From contig CAWEDK010000001.1 in NCBI GenBank assembly GCA_963807865.1, positions 31,772 to 95,771 on the forward strand: a DNA stretch of 64,000 nucleotides, given 5' to 3'. Shown here piece after piece: positions 16,833-25,925 of the stretch; position 1 is the stretch's first letter, and each line of letters opens with the position of its first letter. A model generated the notes under the pieces. It made no database searches and was not told where the DNA came from. It saw only the letters and a list, made by a program, of their open reading frames with translations. The DNA comes from VAZQ01 sp963807865. Its GTDB lineage: Bacteria; Pseudomonadota; Alphaproteobacteria; Rhizobiales; Xanthobacteraceae. The position numbers and the translations under genes are program-made.

Positions 16833-17441
16833 ATGAGCCCGATCCTCACCCGGCTGCGCCAGCCGCTGCGGCGCGGCGAGGTCGAGGATTTGCGCGGGAT
16901 CGCGATTGACGAACCGATCGAGTTGAATGCCGCCGAGCTACCGAACGTCGATTTTTCCGGCGCGATGTTTAACGCGCCCGTGACGCTGCGCGGTTGCGTG
17001 TTCCAGGGCCTTGCCTGGTTTGCCGGGGCGACGTTTCTTGCGCCGGTCGATTTCTCGTCGGCGGTGTTCTTGAGCGATGCGCGGTTCGAACGCGCGAACT
17101 TCCGGCGGGGCGCGGCGTTTTCCGGCGCTGAATTCCGCGGCGTGGCCTGCTTCGACCAGGCGGAGTTCGGCGACGCCGCCTTTCTCGACCGCATGACCTG
17201 CTACGGCAACCTGTCGGTGGACGGCACCCGCTTCGGCGGCGCCGCGTCGCTGCAGGACACCGAATGCTTCGGCGGTCTGTGGGCGAACCGCACGGTATTT
17301 GCCACGCGCGCCGACGTTCGCGGGCTGGAGGTGCATGGCCGCACCTGGCTGGTCGGCGCCGCCGTCGCCGAAGACGCCACACCCTCGGCTGCCAGCCGGC
17401 TGTCCGGCTCGATCCGCAGCTACGGCTATCGCTGGCTTTGA
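16833..17441 (+). CDS. Pentapeptide-repeat-like protein, 202 aa
   Basis: Starts at ATG 16833, 17 bp after the ThDP enzyme. From about residue 30 to 150 every fifth residue is Phe/Leu with Ala two before it: VDFSGAMFNAPVTL, GATFLAPVDFSSAVF, ARFERANFRRGAAF, AEFRGVACFDQAEF. This is the A(D/N)LXX-type pattern that folds into a right-handed quadrilateral beta-helix. There is no signal peptide or transmembrane segment. Such proteins can mimic DNA or act as scaffolds, but the role inside a catabolic operon is unknown. The ends (residues 1-28 and 165-202) do not follow the repeat. Confidence 0.75.
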   Translation: MSPILTRLRQPLRRGEVEDLRGIAIDEPIELNAAELPNVDFSGAMFNAPVTLRGCVFQGLAWFAGATFLAPVDFSSAVFLSDARFERANFRRGAAFSGAEFRGVACFDQAEFGDAAFLDRMTCYGNLSVDGTRFGGAASLQDTECFGGLWANRTVFATRADVRGLEVHGRTWLVGAAVAEDATPSAASRLSGSIRSYGYRWL

Positions 17442-17509
17442 CTTCGCAGTTGCGGCGGTGCAATCAACATGCCGCAGCGCCCGGCAAGCGGCGCGCAGGC
17501 GAGGATCCC

Positions 17510-18389
17510 ATGGAGACAGTCGGCTTTGTCGGCGTCGGCAAGATTGGCCAGCCGATTTCAGAGAATCTGATCAAGAGCGGCTACCGAGTCCTCGGTTATC
17601 GCCGCGGCTCCTTGGCGGAGTTCGAGAAAGCGGGCGGCATCCCGGCGCGGTCGCCGGCCGAGATCGGTGCGCAGGCCGACATCGTCTTCTCCTGTCTGCC
17701 GTCGAGCGAGGCGTTGGACGAGGTCGTGCAAGGGCCGCAGGGGCTTGCTGCCTCGGCGCGGCCCGGCCAGGTCGTCATCGAGCTTGGCTCCCATCCGGTG
17801 CCGGACAAGGAGCGGCAGATCGCTCCGTTCGCCGCCAAGGGAGCGGTGTTTCTCGACGGCGAAGTGAGCGGGACGCCCGGCATGGTCGCGGCCCGCAAGG
17901 CCGTCATCTATCTCGCAGGCGATGAGGCGGGTGCGCGCAAGGCCGAGCGTGTGGTCGGCGGCTTTGCCGAACTCGTGCCTCTACTTCGGCAAGTTCGGCG
18001 CGGCGAGCCGGGTGAAGCTCGTGAACAATTTGCTGGTCGCGATTAACATCGCCGCGACCGCCGAGGCGATGGCGCTCGGTCTCAAGGCCGGCGTCGATGT
18101 CGATCTGATGATCAAGGCGATCGCCACCGGCAGCGGCGGCTCGACCCAGTTCGGCATCCGTGCGCCCTGGATGGCGCAGCGCCGTTTCCTGCCCGCACAG
18201 GGCACCGTGCCGGCGCTGCAGCATTACTTCGACATGATCGGCGATTTCGCCGACACCGTCGGCGTCGCGACGCCGCTGCTCGACCGGGCGAGCGAGCTCT
18301 ATGCCAAGTTCATCGAGATGGGATTTGCCGAAAAGGACGGCGCCGCCATGGTCGACGTCATTGCCGCGCTGCCGCGCGCAAAGCGCTGA
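17510..18389 (+). CDS. NAD(P)-dependent oxidoreductase, 3-hydroxyisobutyrate dehydrogenase family (one frameshift)
   Basis: About 292 residues. The Rossmann motif GFVGVGKIGQPISENLIKSG opens the protein; the substrate-binding DGEVSGTPGMVAARKAVIY replaces the usual DAPVSGG segment; the catalytic lysine helix is GAASRVKLVNNLLVAINIAATAEA. One extra base near 17977 (CTCGTGCCTC) shifts the frame between the domains. The start ATG at 17510 is weakly supported by GAGGATC upstream. These beta-hydroxyacid dehydrogenases oxidise hydroxy acids or reduce semialdehydes; here it could handle a small product of ring cleavage. Confidence 0.87.
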
Positions 18390-18415
18390 AGATACACGAC
18401 AACAAGGAGGTCCGT

Positions 18416-19300
18416 ATGATCGGGGTCAAGAAGATCGCGCATGCCAGCTACGAAATGCCCGACGTCGAGAAGCAGGCCGAGTATTACACCGAAATCATGG
18501 GCCTGACGGTGACCGGCAAGGAGAAGGACGCCGTCTTCCTCGCTTCCACGGTCGATCATCACTCGGTCGTGCTGCGCAAGGGCGAGCATGCCAAGTGCGT
18601 GCGGCTCGGATTTCAGCTTGGGCAGGACGACGACCTCGATGCCTTCGAACGACAGGTGCAGGGCCACGGCATCAAGACCGTGCGGAAGAAGGATGCCGAG
18701 CCGTCGATCGCGGATGCGGTGACATTCACCGATCCGAAAGGCACCGTCATGGAGGTGTTCAAGCGAGAAGAGTTCTCCGGCCAGCGCTATCCGAACAAAG
18801 GTGTAGTACCGCACAAGCTCGGCCACGTCGCGTTCTTCACCAAGGACGCCAAGCACGTCACCAAGTTCTACTGCGATGTGCTCGGCTTCCGGGTGTCGGA
18901 CTGGATGGGCGATTTCTTCTCGTTCCTGCGCTGCGGCTCCGATCACCACACGATCAACCTGATGACGGCGGACGAGGAGCGGCATTTCCACACCGCGTTC
19001 GAGCTACGCGACTGGGCGCACCTGCAAACCGCCTGCGACTACTTGAGCCTCAACGGCTACAAGTTGTTATGGGGCCCGGGCCGGCACGGCATCGGCCACA
19101 ACTTGTTCGCCTATCACCGTGCGCCGAATGGGCTGATCACCGAATTTTTCGCCGAACTCGACAAAATGAACGAGGAACTCGGCTATTTCGAGCCGCGGCC
19201 TTGGCACCGTGACCGGCCGCAGAAACCGAAAGTCTGGACGCCCGATCCGGCGGCCTCCAACTTGTGGGGTATCGGGCCTAGCGACGAGATGCGGAAGTAA
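18416..19300 (+). CDS. VOC family protein, extradiol dioxygenase-like
   Basis: 294 residues made of two vicinal-oxygen-chelate modules. The second carries the likely iron ligands: His in KLGHVAFFTKD, His in SDHHTINL and Glu in GLITEFFAELD. This is the type I extradiol (catechol 2,3-dioxygenase-like) pattern. A perfect AAGGAGG lies 7 nt before the ATG, the strongest ribosome binding site in the cluster, so high expression is likely. It is intact. It probably opens the ring produced by the Rieske enzymes and SDRs; its position at the end of the operon suits that, but the substrate is not known. Confidence 0.88.
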   Translation: MIGVKKIAHASYEMPDVEKQAEYYTEIMGLTVTGKEKDAVFLASTVDHHSVVLRKGEHAKCVRLGFQLGQDDDLDAFERQVQGHGIKTVRKKDAEPSIADAVTFTDPKGTVMEVFKREEFSGQRYPNKGVVPHKLGHVAFFTKDAKHVTKFYCDVLGFRVSDWMGDFFSFLRCGSDHHTINLMTADEERHFHTAFELRDWAHLQTACDYLSLNGYKLLWGPGRHGIGHNLFAYHRAPNGLITEFFAELDKMNEELGYFEPRPWHRDRPQKPKVWTPDPAASNLWGIGPSDEMRK

Positions 19301-19465
19301 TCTCCCGGCTGTTGCCGGCAGCCTCCCTGCGGCATGTCATCGCCCTCTCGCCCGACGACGAGGGTGCGCGCCGGCGCGGTTCAAGCTAGACTTTGCCGCG
19401 TTCAAATGGCCGGAGCCCAATAACCGGCCGGTGCCGCTCATGCCGCGGCGGGAGGAGATCATCCG

Positions 19466-20740
19466 ATGTCGAACATTGCGAAACGTTCCGTCTGGCCGGG
19501 AGGCCTGGCGTTACTGGTTGCGGTTGCGCTGTCGTTCTGGACCGCGGCCGCCGCGCGGGCTGCCGATCCGATCAAGGTCGGCTTCAGCATGGCACTGACC
19601 GGAGCGGTGGCGCCGAACGGCAAGCAGAACTTGCTCGCACTTGAAATCTGGCGCGACGACGTCAACGCCAAGGGCGGACTGCTGGGCCGGCCTGTCGAGC
19701 TTGTCTACTACGACGACCAGAGCAACCCCAATCTGGTGCCCGGCATCTACACCAAGCTGCTGAGCATCGACAAAGTCGACCTGCTGCTGGGGCCCTATGC
19801 CACCAACATGATCGCGCCGGCGATGCCCGTCATCATGCAGAACAACAAGATGACGATCAGCATGCTGGGCGTGAACGTCAACCGGCAGTTCAACTACCCG
19901 CGCTACTTCTCAATGGTACCGGGCGGCGACGAAGGCACGCTGGCGTTCTCGCGCGGCTGGTTCGAGCTTGCCGCCGCGCAGACGCCGAAGCCCTCGACGG
20001 TTGCGATCGTCTCGGCGGATGCCGAATTCGGCAAGACCGCCTGCGACGGCGCGCGCGAAAGCGCCAAGAAGAACGGCTTCAAGATCGTCTACGACAAGAG
20101 CTATCCGCCCGGGAATGCCGACATGGTCCCGATCGTGCGGGCGATTCAGGCGACCAATGCCGACCTAGTGTTCGCCTGCGCCTATCCGCCCGACACGGTC
20201 GGCATCGTGCGGGCGGCGAACGAGATCGGCCTGACGCCGAAGATGTTCGGCGGCGCGATGATCGGGCTGCTGGCCACGCCGATCAAAATGCAGCTCGGTC
20301 CGCTGGTGAATGGCCTCGTCATCATGGAGAGCTTCATTCCGGCGCCGACGCTCGACTTCCCCGGCCTCAAGGCGATGCTGGCGAAGTACCAGGCGAAGGC
20401 GCCAGAGCTCAAGATCGATCCGCTGGGCTACGGCTTCACGCCGTTCGCCTACGCGGCGGGCGAAGTGCTGGCACAGGCGGTGGAAGCCACCAAGAGCCTC
20501 GATCACGTGAAGCTCGCCGACTACATCCATGCCCACAGCTTCAAGACGGTGGCGGGGGAGATTGCCTACGGCAAGGACGGCGAGTGGGCGAAGTCGCGGC
20601 AGTTCTTCACCCAGTTTCAGGGCGTGAGCGGCAACGATATCAACCAGTTTCGCGACACCACGCATCAGGTGATCGTGTGGCCGGCCGAGTACAAAACCGG
20701 CAACGTCATCTATCCGTATCAGGACGCAAAGAAGAAATAG
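19466..20740 (+). CDS. ABC transporter substrate-binding protein, LivK/branched-chain amino acid type
   Basis: 424-residue periplasmic binding protein. The signal peptide runs about residues 1-34, with a hydrophobic core LALLVAVALSFWTAAAARAADP. Then IKVGFSMALTGAVAPNGKQ, YYDDQSNPNLVPGIYTKLLS and VDLLLGPYATNMIAPAMPV follow the type I periplasmic-binding fold. GGGAGGAG precedes the start. No permease or ATPase of the Liv type is encoded nearby, so this is an orphan binding protein using a transporter elsewhere. Placement after the catabolic operon suggests it captures an aromatic acid; LivK-like proteins for benzoate derivatives are known in this bacterial group. Confidence 0.92.
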   Translation: MSNIAKRSVWPGGLALLVAVALSFWTAAAARAADPIKVGFSMALTGAVAPNGKQNLLALEIWRDDVNAKGGLLGRPVELVYYDDQSNPNLVPGIYTKLLSIDKVDLLLGPYATNMIAPAMPVIMQNNKMTISMLGVNVNRQFNYPRYFSMVPGGDEGTLAFSRGWFELAAAQTPKPSTVAIVSADAEFGKTACDGARESAKKNGFKIVYDKSYPPGNADMVPIVRAIQATNADLVFACAYPPDTVGIVRAANEIGLTPKMFGGAMIGLLATPIKMQLGPLVNGLVIMESFIPAPTLDFPGLKAMLAKYQAKAPELKIDPLGYGFTPFAYAAGEVLAQAVEATKSLDHVKLADYIHAHSFKTVAGEIAYGKDGEWAKSRQFFTQFQGVSGNDINQFRDTTHQVIVWPAEYKTGNVIYPYQDAKKK

Positions 20741-20776
20741 CGCGCGGCCTGGCGGCGCGCGACTCCCACAAAAGCA

Positions 20777-20804
20777 AAACGGCCGCCGTTACCGGCGGCC
20801 GTTT
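20777..20804. terminator. Hairpin terminator, probably bidirectional
   Basis: AAACGGCCGCC (20777-20787) pairs exactly with GGCGGCCGTTT (20794-20804); the flanking A and T runs give a U-rich end in both directions. It lies between two convergent genes, 37 bp after the binding-protein stop and 24 bp from the stop of the minus-strand gene. Confidence 0.85.
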
Positions 20805-20827
20805 CGAATTCAGATGATGCAAACCGA

Positions 20828-21175
20828 TCAGGACAGGCAGCGGCCGGCGACCTGCGCGAGCGGCGACTGCCCGATTGGGCTGACGAGCGGCTCGCAGCCG
20901 TCGAGCAACTCTGGCCTTGCGAACGGTGCGTTCGGCTCGATCTCTTCGTTGCCGGCATTGCGGCGGCTCTTGGCGGCCGGGATGGCGGGGAGGCGGAAGG
21001 CCGGCTTCATCGGCAGCCGGTCAGCCTTCGCCGAGCGGTTCACCGTCTGCGTGACCGGGTCGGGGCCGATAGCGGCCGTCGTGGTCGGGACGTCGACGCC
21101 GAGGACGAAATAGCCCACCGCCAGCGCGAAAACCGCTCCACAACCTGCCACCAGAAACTGTGCCCGACGCTGCAT
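20828..21175 (-). CDS. Small membrane-anchored hypothetical protein, 115 aa
   Basis: Begins MQRRAQFLVAGCGAVFALAVGYFVLGVDV: a short basic end and one hydrophobic segment, so a single membrane anchor or uncleaved signal. The remainder (about 85 residues) is polar and proline-rich with two cysteines near the C-terminus (DGCEPLVSPIG, AGRCLS) that could form a disulfide outside the cytoplasm. GGGAGCAA lies before the ATG. It is convergent with the LivK-type gene and shares the hairpin terminator. I do not recognise the family. Confidence 0.65.
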   Translation of the reverse strand: MQRRAQFLVAGCGAVFALAVGYFVLGVDVPTTTAAIGPDPVTQTVNRSAKADRLPMKPAFRLPAIPAAKSRRNAGNEEIEPNAPFARPELLDGCEPLVSPIGQSPLAQVAGRCLS

Positions 21176-21765
21176 TGATTGCTCCCACGATCCCTGTGCT
21201 TGGTTAGTCGCGCCGAGGGTTGGTTTGGTTCATCGGTTGCAAGGCATAATTCTTCAGTTCGCGTTCAGGACTGGGCCGCCGCTGCCTTTTTTGGCGACCG
21301 TTTTCGGTCTCAGAGTCCGCATCGGGTCGCGGCTGAAACCCCTGTGATTTCAATTCATTGGAAGTGCGGCTCCGCCCCCGCCGGCGCCCGGACACGTGCG
21401 CCGGCCCCGCCACAATTACGCGAAATTCATTGCGGTTCCGGCCGCCGATTGCGTCGCATTTGAATCGAATGGCCGCGCCTAGTTGGCCGGAACCCTGGCG
21501 GCCGGCCCGGCGTTGTCCGGATACCCCGGCCGCCAGTCCCCCTCCCCGTGCTCGGCCGGACCTCTAAGGGCGTAGTCGGCGACCACCGGTTGCGCCCCTT
21601 TTCTGCCGTCTTCGGCGTTCTTCGGCATTCCTCCCCGCACCTCCGGCGCACCGGCGGTGGTCTTCGCCCTCTTTCCTTTTTCCTCCCAAAGTCTTCTGCT
21701 GCGGAACGAAGAAACACGGGTCGCGCCCGCTCGAGGGTCGCGCCGCGAGCGAAGAGGGGACCAGC
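21176..21765. other. 590-bp spacer with no supported gene
   Basis: Open frames here are short, arginine- and proline-rich, and lack ribosome binding sites. The left half is relatively A/T-rich near 21240-21260 and 21340-21365, and probably contains the promoter of the minus-strand 115-aa gene. The right half, ending GAAGAGGGGACC at 21750-21761, carries the ribosome binding site for the next gene. Confidence 0.5.
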
Positions 21766-22350
21766 ATGCCGTCCGATATCGACCCGCAGTCCGGGTTCCG
21801 CCTGCCGCTGCCAAAACGCGAGGACCTGGACGAGGCCGGCCGGCGCGCGCTCGACCGCGCCTCGGCGCCGGGCGCGACGCTCGCGGGACTGCAGGGGCCG
21901 GCCGGCATCCATCTCTACAGCCGGGGCGGCGAGCACCTCAGCGCGCTGAACCGCTACCTGCGGTTCGAGGCCGGCCTGTCGCCGCACGTGCGCGAGGTCG
22001 CGATCCTCATCACGGCGCGCGAGATGGACAGCCAGTTCGAATGGTGCGCGCACGAGAACGAGGCGCTGAAGGTGGGCGTCGCGCCCGCCGTCGTCGACGC
22101 CATCAAGCACCGCAAGAGCACCGCCGGCCTCGACGAGGCGGACGCGGTCATTGTCGAACTCGGACGTGAGATGTTCGGCGACCGCAAGGTCACGCCCGAG
22201 ACCTTCGCCAAGGCCAAGGCGATGTTCGGTCCGCACAAGCTCGTCGACCTGGTGCTGCTGATGGGCAACTACGCCGGCACCGCGGCTCTGCTGTGCGCCT
22301 TCGACATGCAGTTGCACAAAGGGCAGCAGCCGCTGCTGCCGATCCCGTGA
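21766..22350 (+). CDS. Carboxymuconolactone decarboxylase family protein
   Basis: 194 residues, all helical by pattern. The AhpD/CMD signature region is SPHVREVAILITAREMDSQFEWCAHENEALKVGVAPAVVDAI. Only one cysteine of the typical C-x2-C is present (EWCAHE), so peroxidatic AhpD chemistry is unlikely and a decarboxylase/hydrolase-like or unknown role fits better. GAGGGGAC lies about 5 nt upstream of the ATG. It stands alone. Because true 4-carboxymuconolactone decarboxylase acts in the protocatechuate branch, it might complement the catabolic region to its left, but it is separated by a terminator and a convergent gene. Confidence 0.85.
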   Translation: MPSDIDPQSGFRLPLPKREDLDEAGRRALDRASAPGATLAGLQGPAGIHLYSRGGEHLSALNRYLRFEAGLSPHVREVAILITAREMDSQFEWCAHENEALKVGVAPAVVDAIKHRKSTAGLDEADAVIVELGREMFGDRKVTPETFAKAKAMFGPHKLVDLVLLMGNYAGTAALLCAFDMQLHKGQQPLLPIP

Positions 22351-22437
22351 AGCGGCGAGGACGATCCGCAAGTCATCGCGACAGTTCGCTCGTCTGCGGC
22401 GGTCGTCTCGTACAGCACCAATTCGCCGTTTCCGCGA

Positions 22438-23313
22438 CTATTCCTGCGGGCCTTTATCAGTCAATTCCGGAGGCAAACCGAGCGCGCCTCCCACGAGGCC
22501 AGGCAAACCAGGTCCGCGACCGAATGCCTCGCAGGCCAATTCTTTGGGAGCACCGCCAAACGTTGACTTAATCCCATCCATGGTCGGCAACAAGGGCAGG
22601 CTCTTAAAGGGACTCGCACCGGTGACCAGAAGCTTGCTGAAATCATCTCCGAAGGACGACGCGAACTCGTAAGCGTCACCTGCCTTGGATGCTCGCGGGC
22701 GGCTAAAGGCGTTGGCCCCGCGTGCCCAGATGATGGCCGCCTTCTGGCTGCCGGTCCGGTCAAGGGCCTCTGCCTCCAGGGCAAGTCCTCCCAAGCCGAT
22801 GGGAAAGCGAAGCGACGGGATAGGCGCCGTGACGATACCGGTTGCCTTGACGACGGTCATCCCAACCGAGGTAACCGACGACGCTGCGGCCGCGATCTCA
22901 TCGGTCGGAACAATACGCGTGATCAACGCACGCACGGTCAAATCTGCTGGCTGGGCCGCAGACGCGATCTGAAAGCGGCGGCTGAGGCCTGTGCACAGCG
23001 AGCGGTCGACCACGTTGGCGATCAGTCTCAGTTCCGCGTCTGAAAATCTGGCCTCGGACGCCGTCGTGGAGACCATGGTCGGGTTGATCTGGACCGTCCT
23101 CGCCGCCAGGATTTCGTCCTTGTTCACCCTTACCTGCGCTCTCGTCAACAGCCCGTCACTGGGCTCGAGATGTTCGTAAGACGATAGCGATCCCGCCTTC
23201 TCAGGAAAGATGGAGGTGCAACCGGCGACGAGCGGTTGCAGGCAGACGCCCAGCAAGAAGGCGACGCACGACGACGCTGTTGGCGCCGCCTGACCACCCT
23301 TGCGACATCCCAT
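22438..23313 (-). CDS. DUF3313 family lipoprotein
   Basis: 291 residues. A hydrophobic stretch SSCVAFLLGVCLQPLVAGC ends in a lipobox (LVAGC), so it is a predicted lipoprotein of the cell envelope. Following it, SLSSYEHLEPSDG and the VQINPTMVSTTASEARFSDAEL region, with IASAAQPADLTVRALITRIVP, match the layout of DUF3313 proteins. The C-terminal third (about residues 215-291) is glycine/proline-rich. Function of the family is unknown. It is intact and lies 208 bp from the next gene in the same direction. Confidence 0.68.
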   Translation of the reverse strand: MGCRKGGQAAPTASSCVAFLLGVCLQPLVAGCTSIFPEKAGSLSSYEHLEPSDGLLTRAQVRVNKDEILAARTVQINPTMVSTTASEARFSDAELRLIANVVDRSLCTGLSRRFQIASAAQPADLTVRALITRIVPTDEIAAAASSVTSVGMTVVKATGIVTAPIPSLRFPIGLGGLALEAEALDRTGSQKAAIIWARGANAFSRPRASKAGDAYEFASSFGDDFSKLLVTGASPFKSLPLLPTMDGIKSTFGGAPKELACEAFGRGPGLPGLVGGALGLPPELTDKGPQE

Positions 23314-23521
23314 GGAATCGCCCCTGTCCCCAACAACCTACATCCACCGTGCGCCTCGCTGGGGGCAACAAAGCTTCCCAAATGGCAACCTCTGGAGACA
23401 CCGTAGCGACTTGGCGGAGATTACCGGATTTGCTGCTGGTTCGACCCGGTCGCGAATGAACTCAATCCCTACTCCAACGATGCAGCCGTGGCTCGCTCAC
23501 TCCAAATTTGTCGCGACCGGT

Positions 23522-24559
23522 CTAACGTCGTCCTCCGAAACTCTCTCGTCCCGGCGTTGCCGCAACCGGCGTGGCTGTTGGCTCCGGAGGCTGTGCGAGA
23601 ATGTCCCTCCAAGCGAGGCTCCAGCGGGTCAAACCGGTCGCATCGTCCCCGAAACTGTAGTCCAGGAACGCAAGTGCAAGGTCTGCCGTGGCCTCCTTGA
23701 CCTTTGGATTCAGTCCCGAGCCGCCGGTGAACGCGCGGTCAGTGAACATGCTGTGAGAACCACCCCGGAACACGGCGAGCAGCTTTCGGGATTTGGGAAC
23801 TGCGCCAAAGATTGCGGCTCGATCCGTCGCCGGCGAATAGAAGCCGGGGATTTCTATGACGTCTCCCGTCGCCGTCACATGGAGGGTCGGGACGGTGACC
23901 TTCGCGAGCACACCAGCCAAGTCCGCTTCGCCGTAAAACGGTGGTGCCGAAATCACAATTGCGGCGCTGTAGCGAGGATCGCGGAAATCGCGCCAGCGGC
24001 CATCTCGAACAACGCGCGCCCCTACCGCCAGCAGCGTGGTGTTGGCGCCGTAGGAATGCCCTGCCGCAACAATCCGCCGACGGTCAACAAGCGCCGCGTA
24101 TGGTCCACTTGTTTTCGACAGAATGCGGTCGAGAGCAAAGCGCAGGTCGCCCACCCGCGCGGCCGCTTCGCTATCGTGCGTAGCGGCTTGGAGCCGATCC
24201 ACGACTCCAAAAGGATTGCCGCGCCAAAGCGCGGAATCGCTGCCGACGTGCTGGACATGCAGGCTCGCGACGCCGTGTGTGGCCCATCGCGTCGCGAGAT
24301 ACGTGTAGCCCCTTCGCGAACCTCCCATGCCGTGTGAGAAGACGATCAGCGGTACCCGGCCGGCAGACACATTGACAGGCCAATAGAGGCGCGCAGGAAC
24401 TGGGCGCCCGCGAAAATCATCGACCCAATCGAAATCGACGACGCGAAAGTGCGGCTCTTCCTGTCGCGTCAAGCTGACTTGCGCGTCCGCCACGTTTGCC
24501 GGAAGCGCTGCTGCCACGATGGCGCATGTCAGCAGTATGACGTTGAGCCACCGCTTCAT
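23522..24559 (-). CDS. Secreted alpha/beta hydrolase, dienelactone-hydrolase-like
   Basis: 345 residues with start at ATG 24559, chosen because AAGGAG lies 9 nt upstream and a signal peptide (MKRWLNVILLTCAIVAAALPANVADA) begins there; a longer in-frame extension lacks these. The hydrolase domain shows PLIVFSHGMGGSRRGYTYLATRWATHG (oxyanion region) and nucleophile elbow AGHSYGA, with an acid/His pair likely around TGDVIEIPG and GGSHSMF. Predicted to be periplasmic or secreted and to cleave esters or lactones. It is not in an obvious operon. Confidence 0.83.
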   Translation of the reverse strand: MKRWLNVILLTCAIVAAALPANVADAQVSLTRQEEPHFRVVDFDWVDDFRGRPVPARLYWPVNVSAGRVPLIVFSHGMGGSRRGYTYLATRWATHGVASLHVQHVGSDSALWRGNPFGVVDRLQAATHDSEAAARVGDLRFALDRILSKTSGPYAALVDRRRIVAAGHSYGANTTLLAVGARVVRDGRWRDFRDPRYSAAIVISAPPFYGEADLAGVLAKVTVPTLHVTATGDVIEIPGFYSPATDRAAIFGAVPKSRKLLAVFRGGSHSMFTDRAFTGGSGLNPKVKEATADLALAFLDYSFGDDATGLTRWSLAWRDILAQPPEPTATPVAATPGRESFGGRR

Positions 24560-25925
24560 CGCTTTCGCTCCTTGGACAACCTGCTGGCATGAAGTGATCG
24601 CATGAATGGCGCAAATTCCAGCTTGGCGCGTGGAGCCAACGCGCTGGCCTGAGTGAAACACAAGGGTACTCCCTCGTTGCGTCTACTGGCGTGGGATTGC
24701 GTCATTCTGAGGACTCTGCCGTCGCGATTTGGGTTGGAATTCGGCATGGCGCGCTCTTCGGTAAGATGAAGGTATCGTTTCAGGCTGCGAGGTCCAATCG
24801 GCTGATCGATGGGTTTGCTGACGAGCTGCCAGCCATCAACTTTTCGCATGTTGATCTGGCCGGAGGCGAGCAGCGCCCTAGCACAACATGCGGCAGTATC
24901 AGCCGATGGCAGTCGCTGCGCTCCATCCGGGTTACGCCGACTGCGCTGTCCTTCGCCAAACTGCGATCAGAGAAAAACCAGGTCCCGCATCTCGGCAGCA
25001 AATTCCGTGCAGGTTCGTTGCAGTCGCTCGCAAATTTCGCGCAAAAAATTTAAGCCGCATCACTCAAAATTAAAGCCCCATCATTCAGTGTGCGGAGCCA
25101 CGCAACGCTCTCTCGCCCGTCCGCCTGAGGATTCCAACAACAGGCACTGCCACCACTTACAAACCATTTCGCTTTCAGCCGATGTCTTCCTCGACGGCGG
25201 TGAAGGCTATGACGAACTTCCGTCGTGCTACCGACCCTTCGTCGACATGCGCGAAACCGACTGGCGCGGCCATCGACTTTTCGGCATCGAGCGGAGTTCG
25301 GAAACAACTGGGAAGACCGGCGCGGACAGGATTGCGTCATCAGCATCGCCGCCGATGCGCTGCTCCAAACACAATCGGAGCACGAGTACGGGCTCTCCAT
25401 CTGGTGCCCGTGGGGCCGCATCGCGAAAGGCCTGTTTGATAAAGGCCAACTCATCCGCCATTGCGCCGTCTAAGCCGCCAAATAGCGCCTTGATCGACTA
25501 GAAGCGCCGCCCGAGTCTCCCAATGCGCGCCTGCCGGAGGCTTGGGGCCGGCGGAGCGACGCAAGCTGGTCACTCGGCAGGGGCCGGAAATGGCCTATCA
25601 CGTCAATCCAGGGATTGATCGGAACGGCTGCGGTCGGGGGTAACTGGTCCGCCCTGCGATATCGGGAGGACAACCCCGGGAGGCGTAGCGCGAAATCGTC
25701 GGCCGGCGTTCAGATTTGCCGATTGGAGCGAGTGGCGGGCTGCTGCATCATAGGGGCACCGCGAACGAATGGTGCCCATCTTCATCGATCGGGCCGGGCC
25801 ACTTCGGTCATCCGCGGGCCGGCCACACGGAATTGTTGATTGACCGTGGGCCTCAAAACGGACCATTTGTCCGTTTCCAGTGTCTGTCTTGACGCGATTT
25901 CCTCCCTGATAACGGGAACTTGGCA
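24560..25925. other. 1.37-kb gene-poor region, compositionally distinct
   Basis: This stretch is less GC-rich than its surroundings and the open frames on both strands are short and interrupted, with no start supported by a ribosome binding site. The segment 25180-25473 can be read in two frames with sensible composition (DVFLDGGEGYDELPSCYRPF, then ALLQTQSEHEYGLSIWCPWGR) and may be a decayed small gene that I cannot name. The phrase CGCTGCGCTCCATCCGG (24914-24930) recurs at 28688-28704, so a dispersed repeat is present. The last about 100 bp hold the leader of the L,D-transpeptidase gene. Confidence 0.4.

Noticed and set aside
24560..25925. Possible insertion-sequence remnant
   Set aside because: No transposase motif, terminal inverted repeats or target duplication could be found; kept only as a gene-poor region.
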